In this document: one piece after another, positions 1 through 6,886 of the stretch
Layout of the letters: each line of letters starts with the position of its first letter
Position numbering within the stretch: position 1 is the first letter of the stretch
Assembly: GCA_947253305.1 (NCBI GenBank)
Contig: CAMXYZ010000018.1
Location: 1 to 14,499 of the forward strand
Length of the DNA: 14,499 bases
Direction of reading: 5' to 3'
DNA from: an uncultured Helcococcus sp.
GTDB lineage: Bacteria; Bacillota; Clostridia; Tissierellales; Peptoniphilaceae
Made by a program: the position numbers and the translations under genes
Notes under the pieces: generated by a model
Databases searched by the model: none
What the model was told of the DNA's origin: nothing
What the model saw: the letters and a program-made list of their open reading frames with translations, nothing else

Positions 1-30
1 TCGGCAGCGTCAGATGTGTATAAGAGACAG
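1..30 (+). other. Nextera/Tn5 sequencing adapter remnant (artefact)
   Basis: These 30 bases match the 3' portion of the Illumina Nextera read-1 transposase adapter. They end in the complete 19-bp Tn5 mosaic end AGATGTGTATAAGAGACAG at 12-30, immediately followed by genomic sequence. Read in frame with the downstream gene, the adapter adds a false V/M-Y-K-R-Q N-terminus, a familiar artefact in metagenome-derived proteins. The sequence is synthetic, is not part of the organism, and marks an untrimmed contig edge. Confidence 0.97.
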
Positions 31-504
31 ACTTATACAGAGGCTGTTGAAATTCTTGAAAAATCAGGTAAAGAATTTGAATATCCAGTATCATGGGGAG
101 TTGATTTACAAACAGAACATGAGAGATATTTAACTGAAGAAGTATTTAATGGACCAGTATTTGTTACAGATTATCCAAAAGATATAAAATCCTTCTATAT
201 GAAGCTTAACGAAGATGGTAAAACAGTAAGAGCTATGGATATGTTAGTTCCAGGAGTAGGGGAATTAATTGGTGGATCTCAAAGAGAAGATGATGTAGAT
301 AAATTAGAAAGCATGATGATTGAAAAGGGAATTAATCCAGAAGATTACAAATGGTATTCTGACTTAAGAAGATTTGGTGGAGTACCACATGGTGGATATG
401 GTCTAGGTTTTGAAAGAATGGTTATGTATGTAACTGGAATGAAAAATATTAGAGATGTTATACCATATCCAAGAACGGTAAACTCTATGAAAAATGAAAA
501 ATAA
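31..504 (+). CDS. asnS: Asparaginyl-tRNA synthetase, C-terminal part (5'-truncated)
   Basis: This is the last 157 residues of a class II aminoacyl-tRNA synthetase that charges tRNA-Asn with asparagine in the cytoplasm. The visible part starts at T-Y-T-E-A-V-E-I-L-E-K and continues through the active-site segment with F-N-G-P-V-F-V-T-D-Y-P and G-E-L-I-G-G-S-Q-R-E. It ends with class II motif 3 (G-G-Y-G-L-G-F-E-R near the C-terminus) and the usual I-R-D-V-I-P-Y-P-R-T tail. This ending fits AsnRS better than AspRS or LysRS. The anticodon-binding OB domain and motifs 1 and 2 lie beyond the window. The first five residues of the open frame are encoded by adapter sequence and do not belong to the protein. 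The TAA stop is 11 bp before the next gene, whose SD lies in that gap, so the two are probably co-transcribed. Confidence 0.93.
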   Translation, partial: TYTEAVEILEKSGKEFEYPVSWGVDLQTEHERYLTEEVFNGPVFVTDYPKDIKSFYMKLNEDGKTVRAMDMLVPGVGELIGGSQREDDVDKLESMMIEKGINPEDYKWYSDLRRFGGVPHGGYGLGFERMVMYVTGMKNIRDVIPYPRTVNSMKNEK

Positions 505-515
505 TGGAGTAAAAC

Positions 516-2084
516 TTGGAAAAGAATATTAATTTTTATATAAAAAAATATAATACTCTAATAAAGTGCATAATATTTACTTTTATTATAGGAATGCTTG
601 CGCATTCCTATATGTATTTTAATAATGCTATTTCAAATGATTCATTAAACGAATTTATTACTTGGGATAATGTAAGGCACTTTAAAACTGAGACAGGAAG
701 AGGGCTAGTAGTATTTTATCTTAAATACATACGTGGAATGATAACAGTCCCTTATTTAGTTGGAATACTTTCATTAATATATATTTCAATTTCTCTATAT
801 TTGATAAGTAAAATATTCGATATAAAATCAGATATTACATTGATATTTATATCAGCTATAATGGTTCTAAATATGACTGTTATAGCACTTACAGCTACAT
901 ATATACATGATTTAGATGTAGATATGCTAGCAATGTTAATGTCGACCTTGTCGGTTTATTTACTTACAAAATATAAGAAAGGTTATTTATATGGGAGTAT
1001 AAGTCTAGCTATTTCAATAGCTTTATATCAAGCATTTATTTCCTTTGCTATAACACTAATTATATTTAAATGTGTACTGGATTTAATTAATAAAAAAGAT
1101 ACAAAAACAGTTTTAAATTATGGACTTAAAAGTATAATTATGATGATTGGAGCAGGGATAATTTACTTTATTATAGTGAAACTACTTATCTATGTAACAG
1201 GAATAGAAATAGTTAAAGGTAAATATAATTCGATTTCGAAACTTAAAACTTTAACACCTGCAAATTTATTAGAATATAGTATTAATTCTTGGGAATATAC
1301 AATTGGTAAAATTATTAACCCACCTACAATATTAAATGAAAAATTAAATATTGCAGTTCACGTATTGTTATTATTGCTTATATTTTATTTTGTAATGAAA
1401 AAAATTGTAGAGAATGATGTTGAAAAGAAATCAATACTTTTATTATATTTACTTATAATCATACTGCCACTTGGCATGAATATAAGTAGAGCACTTATGA
1501 GAAACTTCTCACATGATGTCATGCACTACAGCGTATTTATGATATATTTATTACCTATATTATTTTTAGATAAATATATATATGATAAAGATATTTTACA
1601 ATTTGATGAAAAAGTATATAAATCTTTAGTAATTTTAACTGTAGTATTTGTGATGTTTGGGAATTTTAGATTTGCCAATACAGCATATTTAATCAAAGAC
1701 TTTGAACAAGATGCAAATATGTCTTTATTTACAAGAATAAATTACGATATGAATAATGTAGATGGATATATTGATGGGGAGACACCTGTTGCATTTGTAG
1801 GAAGACCTTTAGATCAAATAAGAAGAAATAGAGATTTTAGACTTAGAATCACAGGGATGTCAAGATCATTCGTGCCTTATTATTCATATAATGAAAGATA
1901 TAAAGCATATTTTAATTATGTACTTATGATGGATACCAAATTTGTATCAGAAAAAGAGATTGATTTATTAAGCGAAGATGCAAGAGTTATTAATATGTCT
2001 GTATATCCAGATAAAGACAGCATTAAATTAATAGATGGAGTATTAGTTGTAAAACTAGGATATGATTTAGAAGATGATTATTAA
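516..2084 (+). CDS. GtrII-like membrane glucosyltransferase (GT-C fold)
   Basis: This is a 522-residue polytopic membrane protein resembling the Glucos_trans_II (GtrII) family. Those enzymes transfer glucosyl groups from a polyprenyl-phosphate donor to surface glycans on the outer face of the membrane. TM1 spans about residues 15-33. A first extracytoplasmic loop (about 39-63) is rich in acidic residues and ends in the family-like T-G-R-G segment. About eight or nine further hydrophobic helices follow, with an H131-D132-x-D134-x-D136 acidic cluster. A mostly soluble C-terminal domain (about 385-522) contains N-V-D-G-Y and V-A-F-V-G-R-P, as in other GtrII tails. The start is TTG at 516, chosen because GGAG lies 6 nt upstream at 506-509; the first in-frame ATG (594) would remove most of TM1. 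It follows asnS by 11 bp and precedes the TraX gene by 47 bp. No GtrA flippase or GtrB donor synthase is visible. Substrate unknown. Confidence 0.78.
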   Translation: MEKNINFYIKKYNTLIKCIIFTFIIGMLAHSYMYFNNAISNDSLNEFITWDNVRHFKTETGRGLVVFYLKYIRGMITVPYLVGILSLIYISISLYLISKIFDIKSDITLIFISAIMVLNMTVIALTATYIHDLDVDMLAMLMSTLSVYLLTKYKKGYLYGSISLAISIALYQAFISFAITLIIFKCVLDLINKKDTKTVLNYGLKSIIMMIGAGIIYFIIVKLLIYVTGIEIVKGKYNSISKLKTLTPANLLEYSINSWEYTIGKIINPPTILNEKLNIAVHVLLLLLIFYFVMKKIVENDVEKKSILLLYLLIIILPLGMNISRALMRNFSHDVMHYSVFMIYLLPILFLDKYIYDKDILQFDEKVYKSLVILTVVFVMFGNFRFANTAYLIKDFEQDANMSLFTRINYDMNNVDGYIDGETPVAFVGRPLDQIRRNRDFRLRITGMSRSFVPYYSYNERYKAYFNYVLMMDTKFVSEKEIDLLSEDARVINMSVYPDKDSIKLIDGVLVVKLGYDLEDDY

Positions 2085-2131
2085 AAACATAGTCTGATTA
2101 TATATTAAATATATTGTAAAAAGGAGGCTTT

Positions 2132-3013
2132 ATGACAGCTTCGATATTAAAAATAATAGCAATAATTTCAATGTTAATCGACCACATTGGAGCATATCTG
2201 TTTTATTCAGGAAGTGATATAGTTTCTCAAGAGGGGATAGATTTAATGCGTTCAATAGGGAGAATGGCTCTTCCTATATTTGCATTTTTCTTAGTGGTTG
2301 GTTATTCAAAGACGAAAAATAGTAAAAAATATATTTCAAGAATGCATTTATTTGCGATAATTTCACAGATACCATTTACACTTGCATTTTATTATGAAAA
2401 TTATTTTGTAGATGAGAGTTTTTCTTTTATCGAATACGACTATAAATGGTTGTTTGTAATTATTCCAATGATAATATTTTATTATTTCTTAATACTTAAT
2501 AGAAAGTTTGATAAATCATTAATATATGTTTCGATAGCTTGGTTAATTACACCAATAAATACAGCAGTAAATGGCTATTTCCTATTAACAGGATATGAAT
2601 TAAATATATTCTATGAGCTAGGACTTGGATTGATATTATTTGAGTATTTTAATTTAGCTAGAACAAAGTATAATAAGAATATATTAATGGGATTATTACT
2701 TATAATAGCTGCTATCCTGTCATATTATTATATAGGAGGAATAGCAAACTATGGATATAATGCTATTGCGTTGATGATAGCATTGTATATAGTGCAGAGC
2801 TCAAAATATTATCAGTCACTTACAATATTTTTATGGGGATATTATATGTATAATTGGAAGATAACAAATGTTTTATTTATAATATTAACTTCCTTATTAC
2901 TCTTAACATACAATGGTAAGAAAGGTAAAGATTTGAAATATTTATTCTATACTTTTTATCCTCTTCACATTATAGTAATTGCTGTCTTTAATATTTTAGG
3001 AGTATTAAAATAG
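2132..3013 (+). CDS. TraX-family integral membrane protein
   Basis: This is a 293-residue membrane protein with about eight to nine hydrophobic helices and the hallmarks of the TraX family (PF05857). An early L-I-D-H-I-G motif (D17, H18) ends the first helix. It is followed by S-I-G-R-M-A-L-P-I-F-A-F and Y-I-S-R-M-H-L-F-A-I-I-S-Q-I-P-F, and a late Y-P-L-H-I-I-V-I helix lies near the C-terminus. The founding TraX of the F plasmid is required for N-acetylation of pilin. Chromosomal Firmicute relatives are common, and their function is mostly unknown. A strong SD (AAGGAGG, 2121-2127) sits 4 nt before the ATG. No conjugation, pilus or relaxase gene is nearby, so a conjugative role is unlikely. 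Following a GtrII-like enzyme, it may modify an envelope component, which is inference. No convincing terminator hairpin was found after its stop; 3014-3148 holds the leuS promoter. Confidence 0.85.
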   Translation: MTASILKIIAIISMLIDHIGAYLFYSGSDIVSQEGIDLMRSIGRMALPIFAFFLVVGYSKTKNSKKYISRMHLFAIISQIPFTLAFYYENYFVDESFSFIEYDYKWLFVIIPMIIFYYFLILNRKFDKSLIYVSIAWLITPINTAVNGYFLLTGYELNIFYELGLGLILFEYFNLARTKYNKNILMGLLLIIAAILSYYYIGGIANYGYNAIALMIALYIVQSSKYYQSLTIFLWGYYMYNWKITNVLFIILTSLLLLTYNGKKGKDLKYLFYTFYPLHIIVIAVFNILGVLK

Positions 3014-3084
3014 ATAAACTTTAAACTTTTTATAGAAAAGATAGATTAATATAATAGTTTGGAAATACACAGTTTTATAGGTGA

Positions 3085-3113
3085 TTTACTAAACATAATT
3101 AAGAACTTATGAT
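3085..3113 (+). promoter_or_regulatory. Predicted sigma-A promoter for leuS
   Basis: TTTACT (3085-3090) and TATGAT (3108-3113) are separated by 17 nt, matching 4/6 and 5/6 of the -35 and -10 consensus. The expected start near 3120 leaves a leader of roughly 28 nt before the leuS ATG, which carries an AGGAG SD. That is too short for a tRNA-sensing T-box leader. A second TATAAT at 3116-3121 has no suitable -35 element. Confidence 0.5.
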
Positions 3114-3148
3114 ATTATAATATATATTAAAAATTACAGGAGATTAAA

Positions 3149-5560
3149 ATGGTTGAAAGATATAATCCAAATGCCATTGAGAAGAAATGGCAAAATATTT
3201 GGGACGAAGAAAAAACTTTTAAGACAGTAATCGATAATTCAAAGGAAAAATTTTATGCACTAGTTGAATTTCCATATCCATCTGGTGATGGTCTTCATGT
3301 TGGTCATCCAAGATCATATACAGCTTTAGATTTAATTTCTAGAAAAAGAAGAATGCAAAATCAAACAGTTCTTTATCCAATAGGATTTGATGCTTTCGGT
3401 CTACCAACAGAAAATTATGCTATTAAACATAAAATTCATCCTGCGATAGTTACAAAAAACAATATTGAAAACTTTACAAGACAATTAAAGTCTATGGGAT
3501 TTTCATTCGATTGGGATCGTGCAATTGATACTACAGATCCCGATTATTACAAATGGACTCAATGGATATTCATTCAAATGTTCAAAAAAGGACTTGCATA
3601 CAAAAAGGAATTCCCAATTAACTGGTGTCCAAGCTGTAAAGTAGGTCTAGCTAATGAAGAGGTAGTTCAAGGAAAATGTGAAAGATGTGGTACAGCTGTT
3701 GAGCATAAAATTAGAAATCAATGGATGTTAAAAATTACAGAATATGCAGATAGATTAATTGATGATTTAAGTGAAGTAGATTATCTTGAACATGTTAAAA
3801 CATCTCAAATTAACTGGATAGGTAGATCATTTGGTGCAGAAATCGACTTTCCAATAATTGGAGAAGATGAAAAATTAACTGTATTTACTACAAGACCTGA
3901 TACCATATATGGTTCAACTTATATGGTAATTGCTCCAGAACATAATATCATAGAAAAATTATGTTCAAAGATTGAAAATATTGACGAGATAGAAAAATAC
4001 AAATCAGAGGCTAATAAGAAATCTGAATTTGAAAGAGCACAACTTGTAAAAGAGAAAACAGGTGTTGAAGTAAAAGGTATTAAAGCTAAAAATCCTATAT
4101 CCGGTGAAGAAATGCCAATTTGGATATCAGACTATGTAATGATTACATATGGTACCGGTGCTATTATGGCTGTTCCTGCTCATGATGAGAGAGATTTTGA
4201 ATTTGCAGAAAAATTCAATCTTCCAATTATAGAAGTAGTAAAAGGAAAAGATTCTGAAGAGATTCCGTTCAGTGGTGAGGGTGAAGCTATTAATTCACCA
4301 TTGATAGATGGTTTAAGTACAAAAGATGCAAAAGAGAAGATAATTAGCTATTTAGAAGAAAATAAAATAGGAAAGAGAAAGAAAAATTTCAAATTAAGAG
4401 ATTGGGTATTCACAAGACAAAGATACTGGGGTGAACCGATTCCTATGATATATTGTGATTCATGTGGATGGCAACCAGTTTCTGAAAATGAATTGCCAGT
4501 GACTCTTCCTGATGTGGAAAATTATGAGCCAACAGATGATGGCTCAAGTCCGTTGTCACAAATTGAAGAGTTCGTTAATACTACTTGTCCAGTTTGTGGT
4601 GGTTCAGCTAAAAGAGAAACTGACACAATGCCACAATGGGCTGGTTCATCGTGGTATTATTTAAGATATATGGATCCAGATAATAATGAAGCATTGGTAG
4701 GTAAGGAAGCGGTAAATTATTTTTCACCAGTAGATTGGTATAATGGTGGTAATGAGCATACGACACTTCACTTACTGTATTCAAGATTCTGGCATAAATT
4801 CCTATATGATATTGGAATAGTTCCAACAAAAGAACCATATATGAAGAGAACTACTCAAGGTATGATACTCGCAGAAAATGGCGAAAAAATGTCAAAATCA
4901 AGAGGTAATGTCGTAAATCCTGACGATATAATCAATGACTTTGGAGCAGATACTTTGAGAACCTACGAAATGTTTATTTCAGAATTTGATAAGTCTACTA
5001 CATGGTCAGATGAGGCTGTAGTAGGAGTAAGAAAATTCCTAGATAGAGTATGGAGATTACAAGATATATTAGTTGAAGGTGATGAAATTTCTGAAGATTT
5101 TGAAATTTTGATCAATCAAAGTATTAAGAAAGTAAATGATGATTATGAAGCAATGAAATTTAATACTGCAATTTCACAATTGATGATATTAACAAATGCT
5201 TTCATTAAAAAATCAAAAATTACTAAGAAAGAATTAGAAGTGCTTCTAATTCTATTAAATCCTGTAGCGCCTCATATTACAGAAGAAATGTGGCGAAAGC
5301 TTGGCCACAGCACTCAAATTGCAAATCAAAATATTTGGCCTGAATATGATGAAAGCAAATTAGTATCTGATGAGATAGAAATTCCAATTCAAGTAAATGG
5401 TAAAGTTAGAGGAAAGCTAATTGTCGATAAGGATACATCAAAGGATGAAATAATTAGACTTTCACAAGAAGAAGAAAATGTTAAAGCATTTATATCTGAT
5501 AAGGAAGTAAAGAAAGTAATTTATGTCCCTGGTAAGATATTAAATATAGTTGCAAAATAA
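3149..5560 (+). CDS. leuS: Leucyl-tRNA synthetase
   Basis: This full-length 803-residue class I aminoacyl-tRNA synthetase charges tRNA-Leu in the cytoplasm; the length is normal for Firmicute LeuRS. The Rossmann catalytic domain begins with F-P-Y-P-S-G-D-G-L and the HIGH-type signature H50-V-G-H53. Zn-ribbon cysteine pairs are visible in C-P-S-C...C-E-R-C and again in C-D-S-C...C-P-V-C. The CP1 editing domain carries T247-T-R-P-D-T252, and G-T-G-A-I-M-A-V-P-A-H-D-E-R-D, with the editing aspartate region intact. The KMSKS loop is K580-M-S-K-S584, followed by the anticodon-binding helices and the C-terminal I-Q-V-N-G-K-V-R-G-K domain. An AGGAG SD lies just upstream of the ATG. A promoter at 3085-3113 and a terminator at 5567-5597 suggest mainly monocistronic transcription. 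Confidence 0.98.
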   Translation: MVERYNPNAIEKKWQNIWDEEKTFKTVIDNSKEKFYALVEFPYPSGDGLHVGHPRSYTALDLISRKRRMQNQTVLYPIGFDAFGLPTENYAIKHKIHPAIVTKNNIENFTRQLKSMGFSFDWDRAIDTTDPDYYKWTQWIFIQMFKKGLAYKKEFPINWCPSCKVGLANEEVVQGKCERCGTAVEHKIRNQWMLKITEYADRLIDDLSEVDYLEHVKTSQINWIGRSFGAEIDFPIIGEDEKLTVFTTRPDTIYGSTYMVIAPEHNIIEKLCSKIENIDEIEKYKSEANKKSEFERAQLVKEKTGVEVKGIKAKNPISGEEMPIWISDYVMITYGTGAIMAVPAHDERDFEFAEKFNLPIIEVVKGKDSEEIPFSGEGEAINSPLIDGLSTKDAKEKIISYLEENKIGKRKKNFKLRDWVFTRQRYWGEPIPMIYCDSCGWQPVSENELPVTLPDVENYEPTDDGSSPLSQIEEFVNTTCPVCGGSAKRETDTMPQWAGSSWYYLRYMDPDNNEALVGKEAVNYFSPVDWYNGGNEHTTLHLLYSRFWHKFLYDIGIVPTKEPYMKRTTQGMILAENGEKMSKSRGNVVNPDDIINDFGADTLRTYEMFISEFDKSTTWSDEAVVGVRKFLDRVWRLQDILVEGDEISEDFEILINQSIKKVNDDYEAMKFNTAISQLMILTNAFIKKSKITKKELEVLLILLNPVAPHITEEMWRKLGHSTQIANQNIWPEYDESKLVSDEIEIPIQVNGKVRGKLIVDKDTSKDEIIRLSQEEENVKAFISDKEVKKVIYVPGKILNIVAK

Positions 5561-5566
5561 CAGATT

Positions 5567-5597
5567 ATAGAGGATGCATTTTGCATTCTCTATTTTT
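5567..5597 (+). terminator. Intrinsic terminator of leuS
   Basis: A 12-bp stem (5567-5578 with 5582-5593, one G:U pair) closes a 3-nt TTT loop and runs into a TTTTT tract at 5593-5597. It starts 7 bp after the leuS stop. The SD of the next gene (GGAG, 5600-5603) begins only 3 nt after the U-tract, so any transcript reaching that gene from leuS must read through this hairpin. Confidence 0.85.
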
Positions 5598-5609
5598 ATG
5601 GAGAATATT

Positions 5610-6062
5610 ATGAAAACAATAATGATGAATATGACTAGAATAATGGATAAAGATAAAGTACTGGTCCTAGATAAAAAGAAAAAATATGGTTGGGAAGGTC
5701 TTACATTTCCTGGAGGAAAAGTAGAAGCTAATGAAACATTCGTCGAGGGTGCTGTAAGAGAAGTTAAGGAAGAAACTAATTTAGATATTAGTAATCTAGA
5801 ATTTAATGGTATTATCCAATGGATTAATCATGATAAAAATCTTCGAGAAGTAGGATTATTATATACGACAAAAGAATTTTCTGGTGAACTAATTGAAGAA
5901 AATATTGAAGGAAATCTTTTCTTCGCTAATTATGAAGATTTTAAGACTATGGAAGGTCATTCATATTCTATGGACTATATACTAGATATATATGAAGGTA
6001 AATATTTTGAAATATGTATGGAATTTAAAAATGGTGAATTGATTGAGATTAAGAAGTATTAA
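5610..6062 (+). CDS. Nudix hydrolase, probable 8-oxo-dGTP diphosphatase type
   Basis: This 150-residue cytoplasmic Nudix enzyme hydrolyses a nucleoside diphosphate linked to another group. The Nudix box spans about residues 36-58 (G-x5-E-x7-R-E-V-K-E-E-T-N-L): the metal-binding R-E-x-x-E-E core (50-55) is intact, and the usual Gly near the end of the box is Asn, a frequent variant. The preceding W-E-G-L-T-F-P-G-G-K resembles MutT/8-oxo-dGTP diphosphatases that clean the nucleotide pool, but the exact substrate cannot be read from sequence. ATG 5610 is preferred because GGAG (5600-5603) lies 6 nt upstream. The longer frame from 5574 would put the leuS terminator hairpin inside the gene. No promoter stands out in the 49-bp gap, so expression needs read-through or a promoter inside the leuS 3' end. 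Confidence 0.88.
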   Translation: MKTIMMNMTRIMDKDKVLVLDKKKKYGWEGLTFPGGKVEANETFVEGAVREVKEETNLDISNLEFNGIIQWINHDKNLREVGLLYTTKEFSGELIEENIEGNLFFANYEDFKTMEGHSYSMDYILDIYEGKYFEICMEFKNGELIEIKKY

Positions 6063-6100
6063 TTCTGATTTAGTTTCTAAAGAACTAAGAAATTTAAATG

Positions 6101-6136
6101 AAAAAGGCTGCTGAAATCAATAAGTATTTCAACAGC
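6101..6136 (-). terminator. Intrinsic terminator of ssrA (possibly bidirectional)
   Basis: On the minus strand an 11-bp stem (6136-6126 with 6117-6107, one G:U pair) with an 8-nt loop is followed by TTTTT (6105-6101). It begins 13 nt after the tmRNA CCA end. On the plus strand the same hairpin is followed by a weaker T-rich stretch around 6139-6149 and could also end the Nudix transcript. Confidence 0.85.
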
Positions 6137-6149
6137 TTATCATTTTTAT

Positions 6150-6501
6150 TGGTGGAGATAGTGGGAATCGAACCCACGTCCGAAAACCCTTCCGAAAGAC
6201 TTTCTACATGTTTAGTTGATTTAATTTATTCCCATAGATTCTGATAATCAACAAAACTGAATATATGGTAGCTTCATAGATACCGTATATAACTCAAAGC
6301 TTTGTTATATAGGTTGCCCGATATAATTATGATATCAGTTAATAGTTACGGGTCCTATTAAGTGACATTAGCAGGTTAAATTAAGCTGCTAAAGCGAAGT
6401 TATTATCTTCTGCATTTAAATTTAGTTTGCTATTTTTAGGAAGTATGCCCTTCCACATGCTTATCTTTGTTCCAAATCTCCGTCGAAACCTGTGTATCCC
6501 C
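6150..6501 (-). ncRNA. ssrA: Transfer-messenger RNA (tmRNA), one-piece
   Basis: This 352-nt RNA rescues stalled ribosomes by acting first as an alanyl-tRNA and then as a short mRNA for a degradation tag. The 5' end reads GGGGATACACAGGTTTCGAC (from 6501), with the conserved tmRNA T-T-T-C-G-A-C segment. The 3' end reads TTCGATTCCCACTATCTCCA followed by CCA's last bases, and CCA is encoded (6152-6150). The acceptor stem pairs GGGGATA with TATCTCC and includes a G:U wobble at the third pair, the alanine identity element. The T-stem GTGGG/CCCAC is visible. An internal frame encodes AEDNNFALAA followed by TAA. The gene is unpermuted, has its own promoter (6511-6539) and terminator (6101-6136), and is divergent from the small Cys-rich gene. 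Confidence 0.97.
6381..6413 (-). other. ssrA: tmRNA proteolysis-tag reading frame (AEDNNFALAA)
   Basis: Within ssrA, minus-strand codons GCA GAA GAT AAT AAC TTC GCT TTA GCA GCT TAA encode AEDNNFALAA and a stop. The F-A-L-A-A end is the standard protease-recognition signal in Firmicutes, and A-E-D-N resembles clostridial tags. GCA at 6413-6411 is taken as the resume codon. This is inferred by analogy: the frame stays open further upstream, but a longer tag would be atypical. Confidence 0.8.
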
Positions 6502-6510
6502 ATGAACTTT

Positions 6511-6539
6511 ATTATATAATTCTTATATTTTTTAGTCAA
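6511..6539 (-). promoter_or_regulatory. Strong sigma-A promoter for ssrA
   Basis: On the minus strand TTGACT (6539-6534) and TATAAT (6516-6511) are separated by exactly 17 nt, 11 of 12 consensus bases. Transcription should start at about 6504, a few bases before the mature tmRNA 5' end at 6501, consistent with minor 5' trimming by RNase P. Confidence 0.9.
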
Positions 6540-6559
6540 ATATTGTAATTAAAATATAT

Positions 6560-6588
6560 TTGATAATAATTGTTTAAAATTATAAAAT
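6560..6588 (+). promoter_or_regulatory. Predicted promoter for the small Cys/His-rich gene
   Basis: TTGATA (6560-6565) and TAAAAT (6583-6588) are spaced by 17 nt, pointing away from ssrA towards the small gene at 6627. The predicted start near 6595 gives a leader of about 32 nt that includes the GGAGG SD. The -10 match is moderate, and other AT-rich hexamers nearby are possible. Confidence 0.5.
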
Positions 6589-6626
6589 ACTATAGTAGAA
6601 CGAATAAAGTTTAATGGAGGATTAAG

Positions 6627-6788
6627 ATGAAAGAATTAGAAATATTAGAAGCAGATTTAGTTGATGAAAATGGAGATATAGTGGTAGAAGAAGTAAAAGG
6701 CCATTGCTGTATGGGACATTGTGCTTGTAGTATTGAAAAAGAAGTAAAAAAATCATCTTGTGGATGTTCTGAAGAACATAAAGAATAA
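6627..6788 (+). CDS. Small Cys/His-rich protein, 53 residues, unknown function
   Basis: I do not recognise this protein. An ATG with a strong GGAGG SD (6616-6620, 6 nt spacing) and a promoter-like sequence upstream opens a 53-codon frame. Residues 1-25 are acidic and without Cys (MKELEILEADLVDENGD...). The C-terminal half holds H26-C27-C28-M-G-H31-C32-A-C34, a Lys/Glu spacer, C45-G-C47 and H51. Six Cys and three His in 26 residues suggest soft-metal (Zn, Cu or Fe) binding, like a metallothionein or metallochaperone fragment, or a redox-active tail. There is no signal peptide or membrane segment, so it is probably cytoplasmic. It sits between divergent ssrA and murE, which has its own promoter. 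A RiPP precursor is an alternative, but no modifying enzyme or transporter is nearby. Confidence 0.72.
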   Translation: MKELEILEADLVDENGDIVVEEVKGHCCMGHCACSIEKEVKKSSCGCSEEHKE

Positions 6789-6803
6789 GAAAATATGGCT
6801 ATT

Positions 6804-6832
6804 TTGCAATTATTAATTAAATATGATATAAG
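6804..6832 (+). promoter_or_regulatory. Predicted extended -10 promoter for murE
   Basis: TTGCAA (6804-6809) and TATAAG (6827-6832) are spaced by 17 nt, and the -10 has an upstream TG one base away (TGaTATAAG, from 6824). It lies directly after the small Cys-rich gene, 54 nt before the murE ATG. It suggests that murE is transcribed independently, although read-through from the small gene is also possible. Confidence 0.6.
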
Positions 6833-6835
6833 TAA

Positions 6836-6859
6836 TAGAGCTATTACAAAAGAGCTCTA
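6836..6859 (+). other. Short hairpin in the murE leader
   Basis: TAGAGCT (6836-6842) and AGCTCTA (6853-6859) can form a 7-bp stem with a 10-nt loop. It falls at or just after the expected murE transcription start. No T-tract follows, so it is not a terminator. It could protect the 5' end of the transcript or be fortuitous. Confidence 0.3.
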
Positions 6860-6886
6860 GAATTAAAGATAATTAAGGTAGGCAAA

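Noticed and set aside
16..504. Complete 162-residue protein starting in the adapter
   Set aside because: The start codon and first five codons lie in synthetic adapter sequence. The gene is a 5'-truncated asnS beginning at or before 31.
2132..3013. Evidence for a conjugative element from the TraX name
   Set aside because: No relaxase, coupling protein, type IV secretion, integrase, attachment site or insertion sequence is present, and TraX-like proteins are common on Firmicute chromosomes.
3014..3148. T-box riboswitch upstream of leuS
   Set aside because: The gap is only 135 bp, and there is no T-box sequence, no specifier stem and no leader terminator.
5574..5609. Longer N-terminus for the Nudix protein
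   Set aside because: These 12 codons overlap the leuS terminator hairpin and have no SD, whereas ATG 5610 has GGAG at the right distance.
6627..6788. SCIFF-type RiPP precursor
   Set aside because: It has six Cys, but not in the SCIFF pattern, and no radical-SAM maturase or transporter is adjacent.
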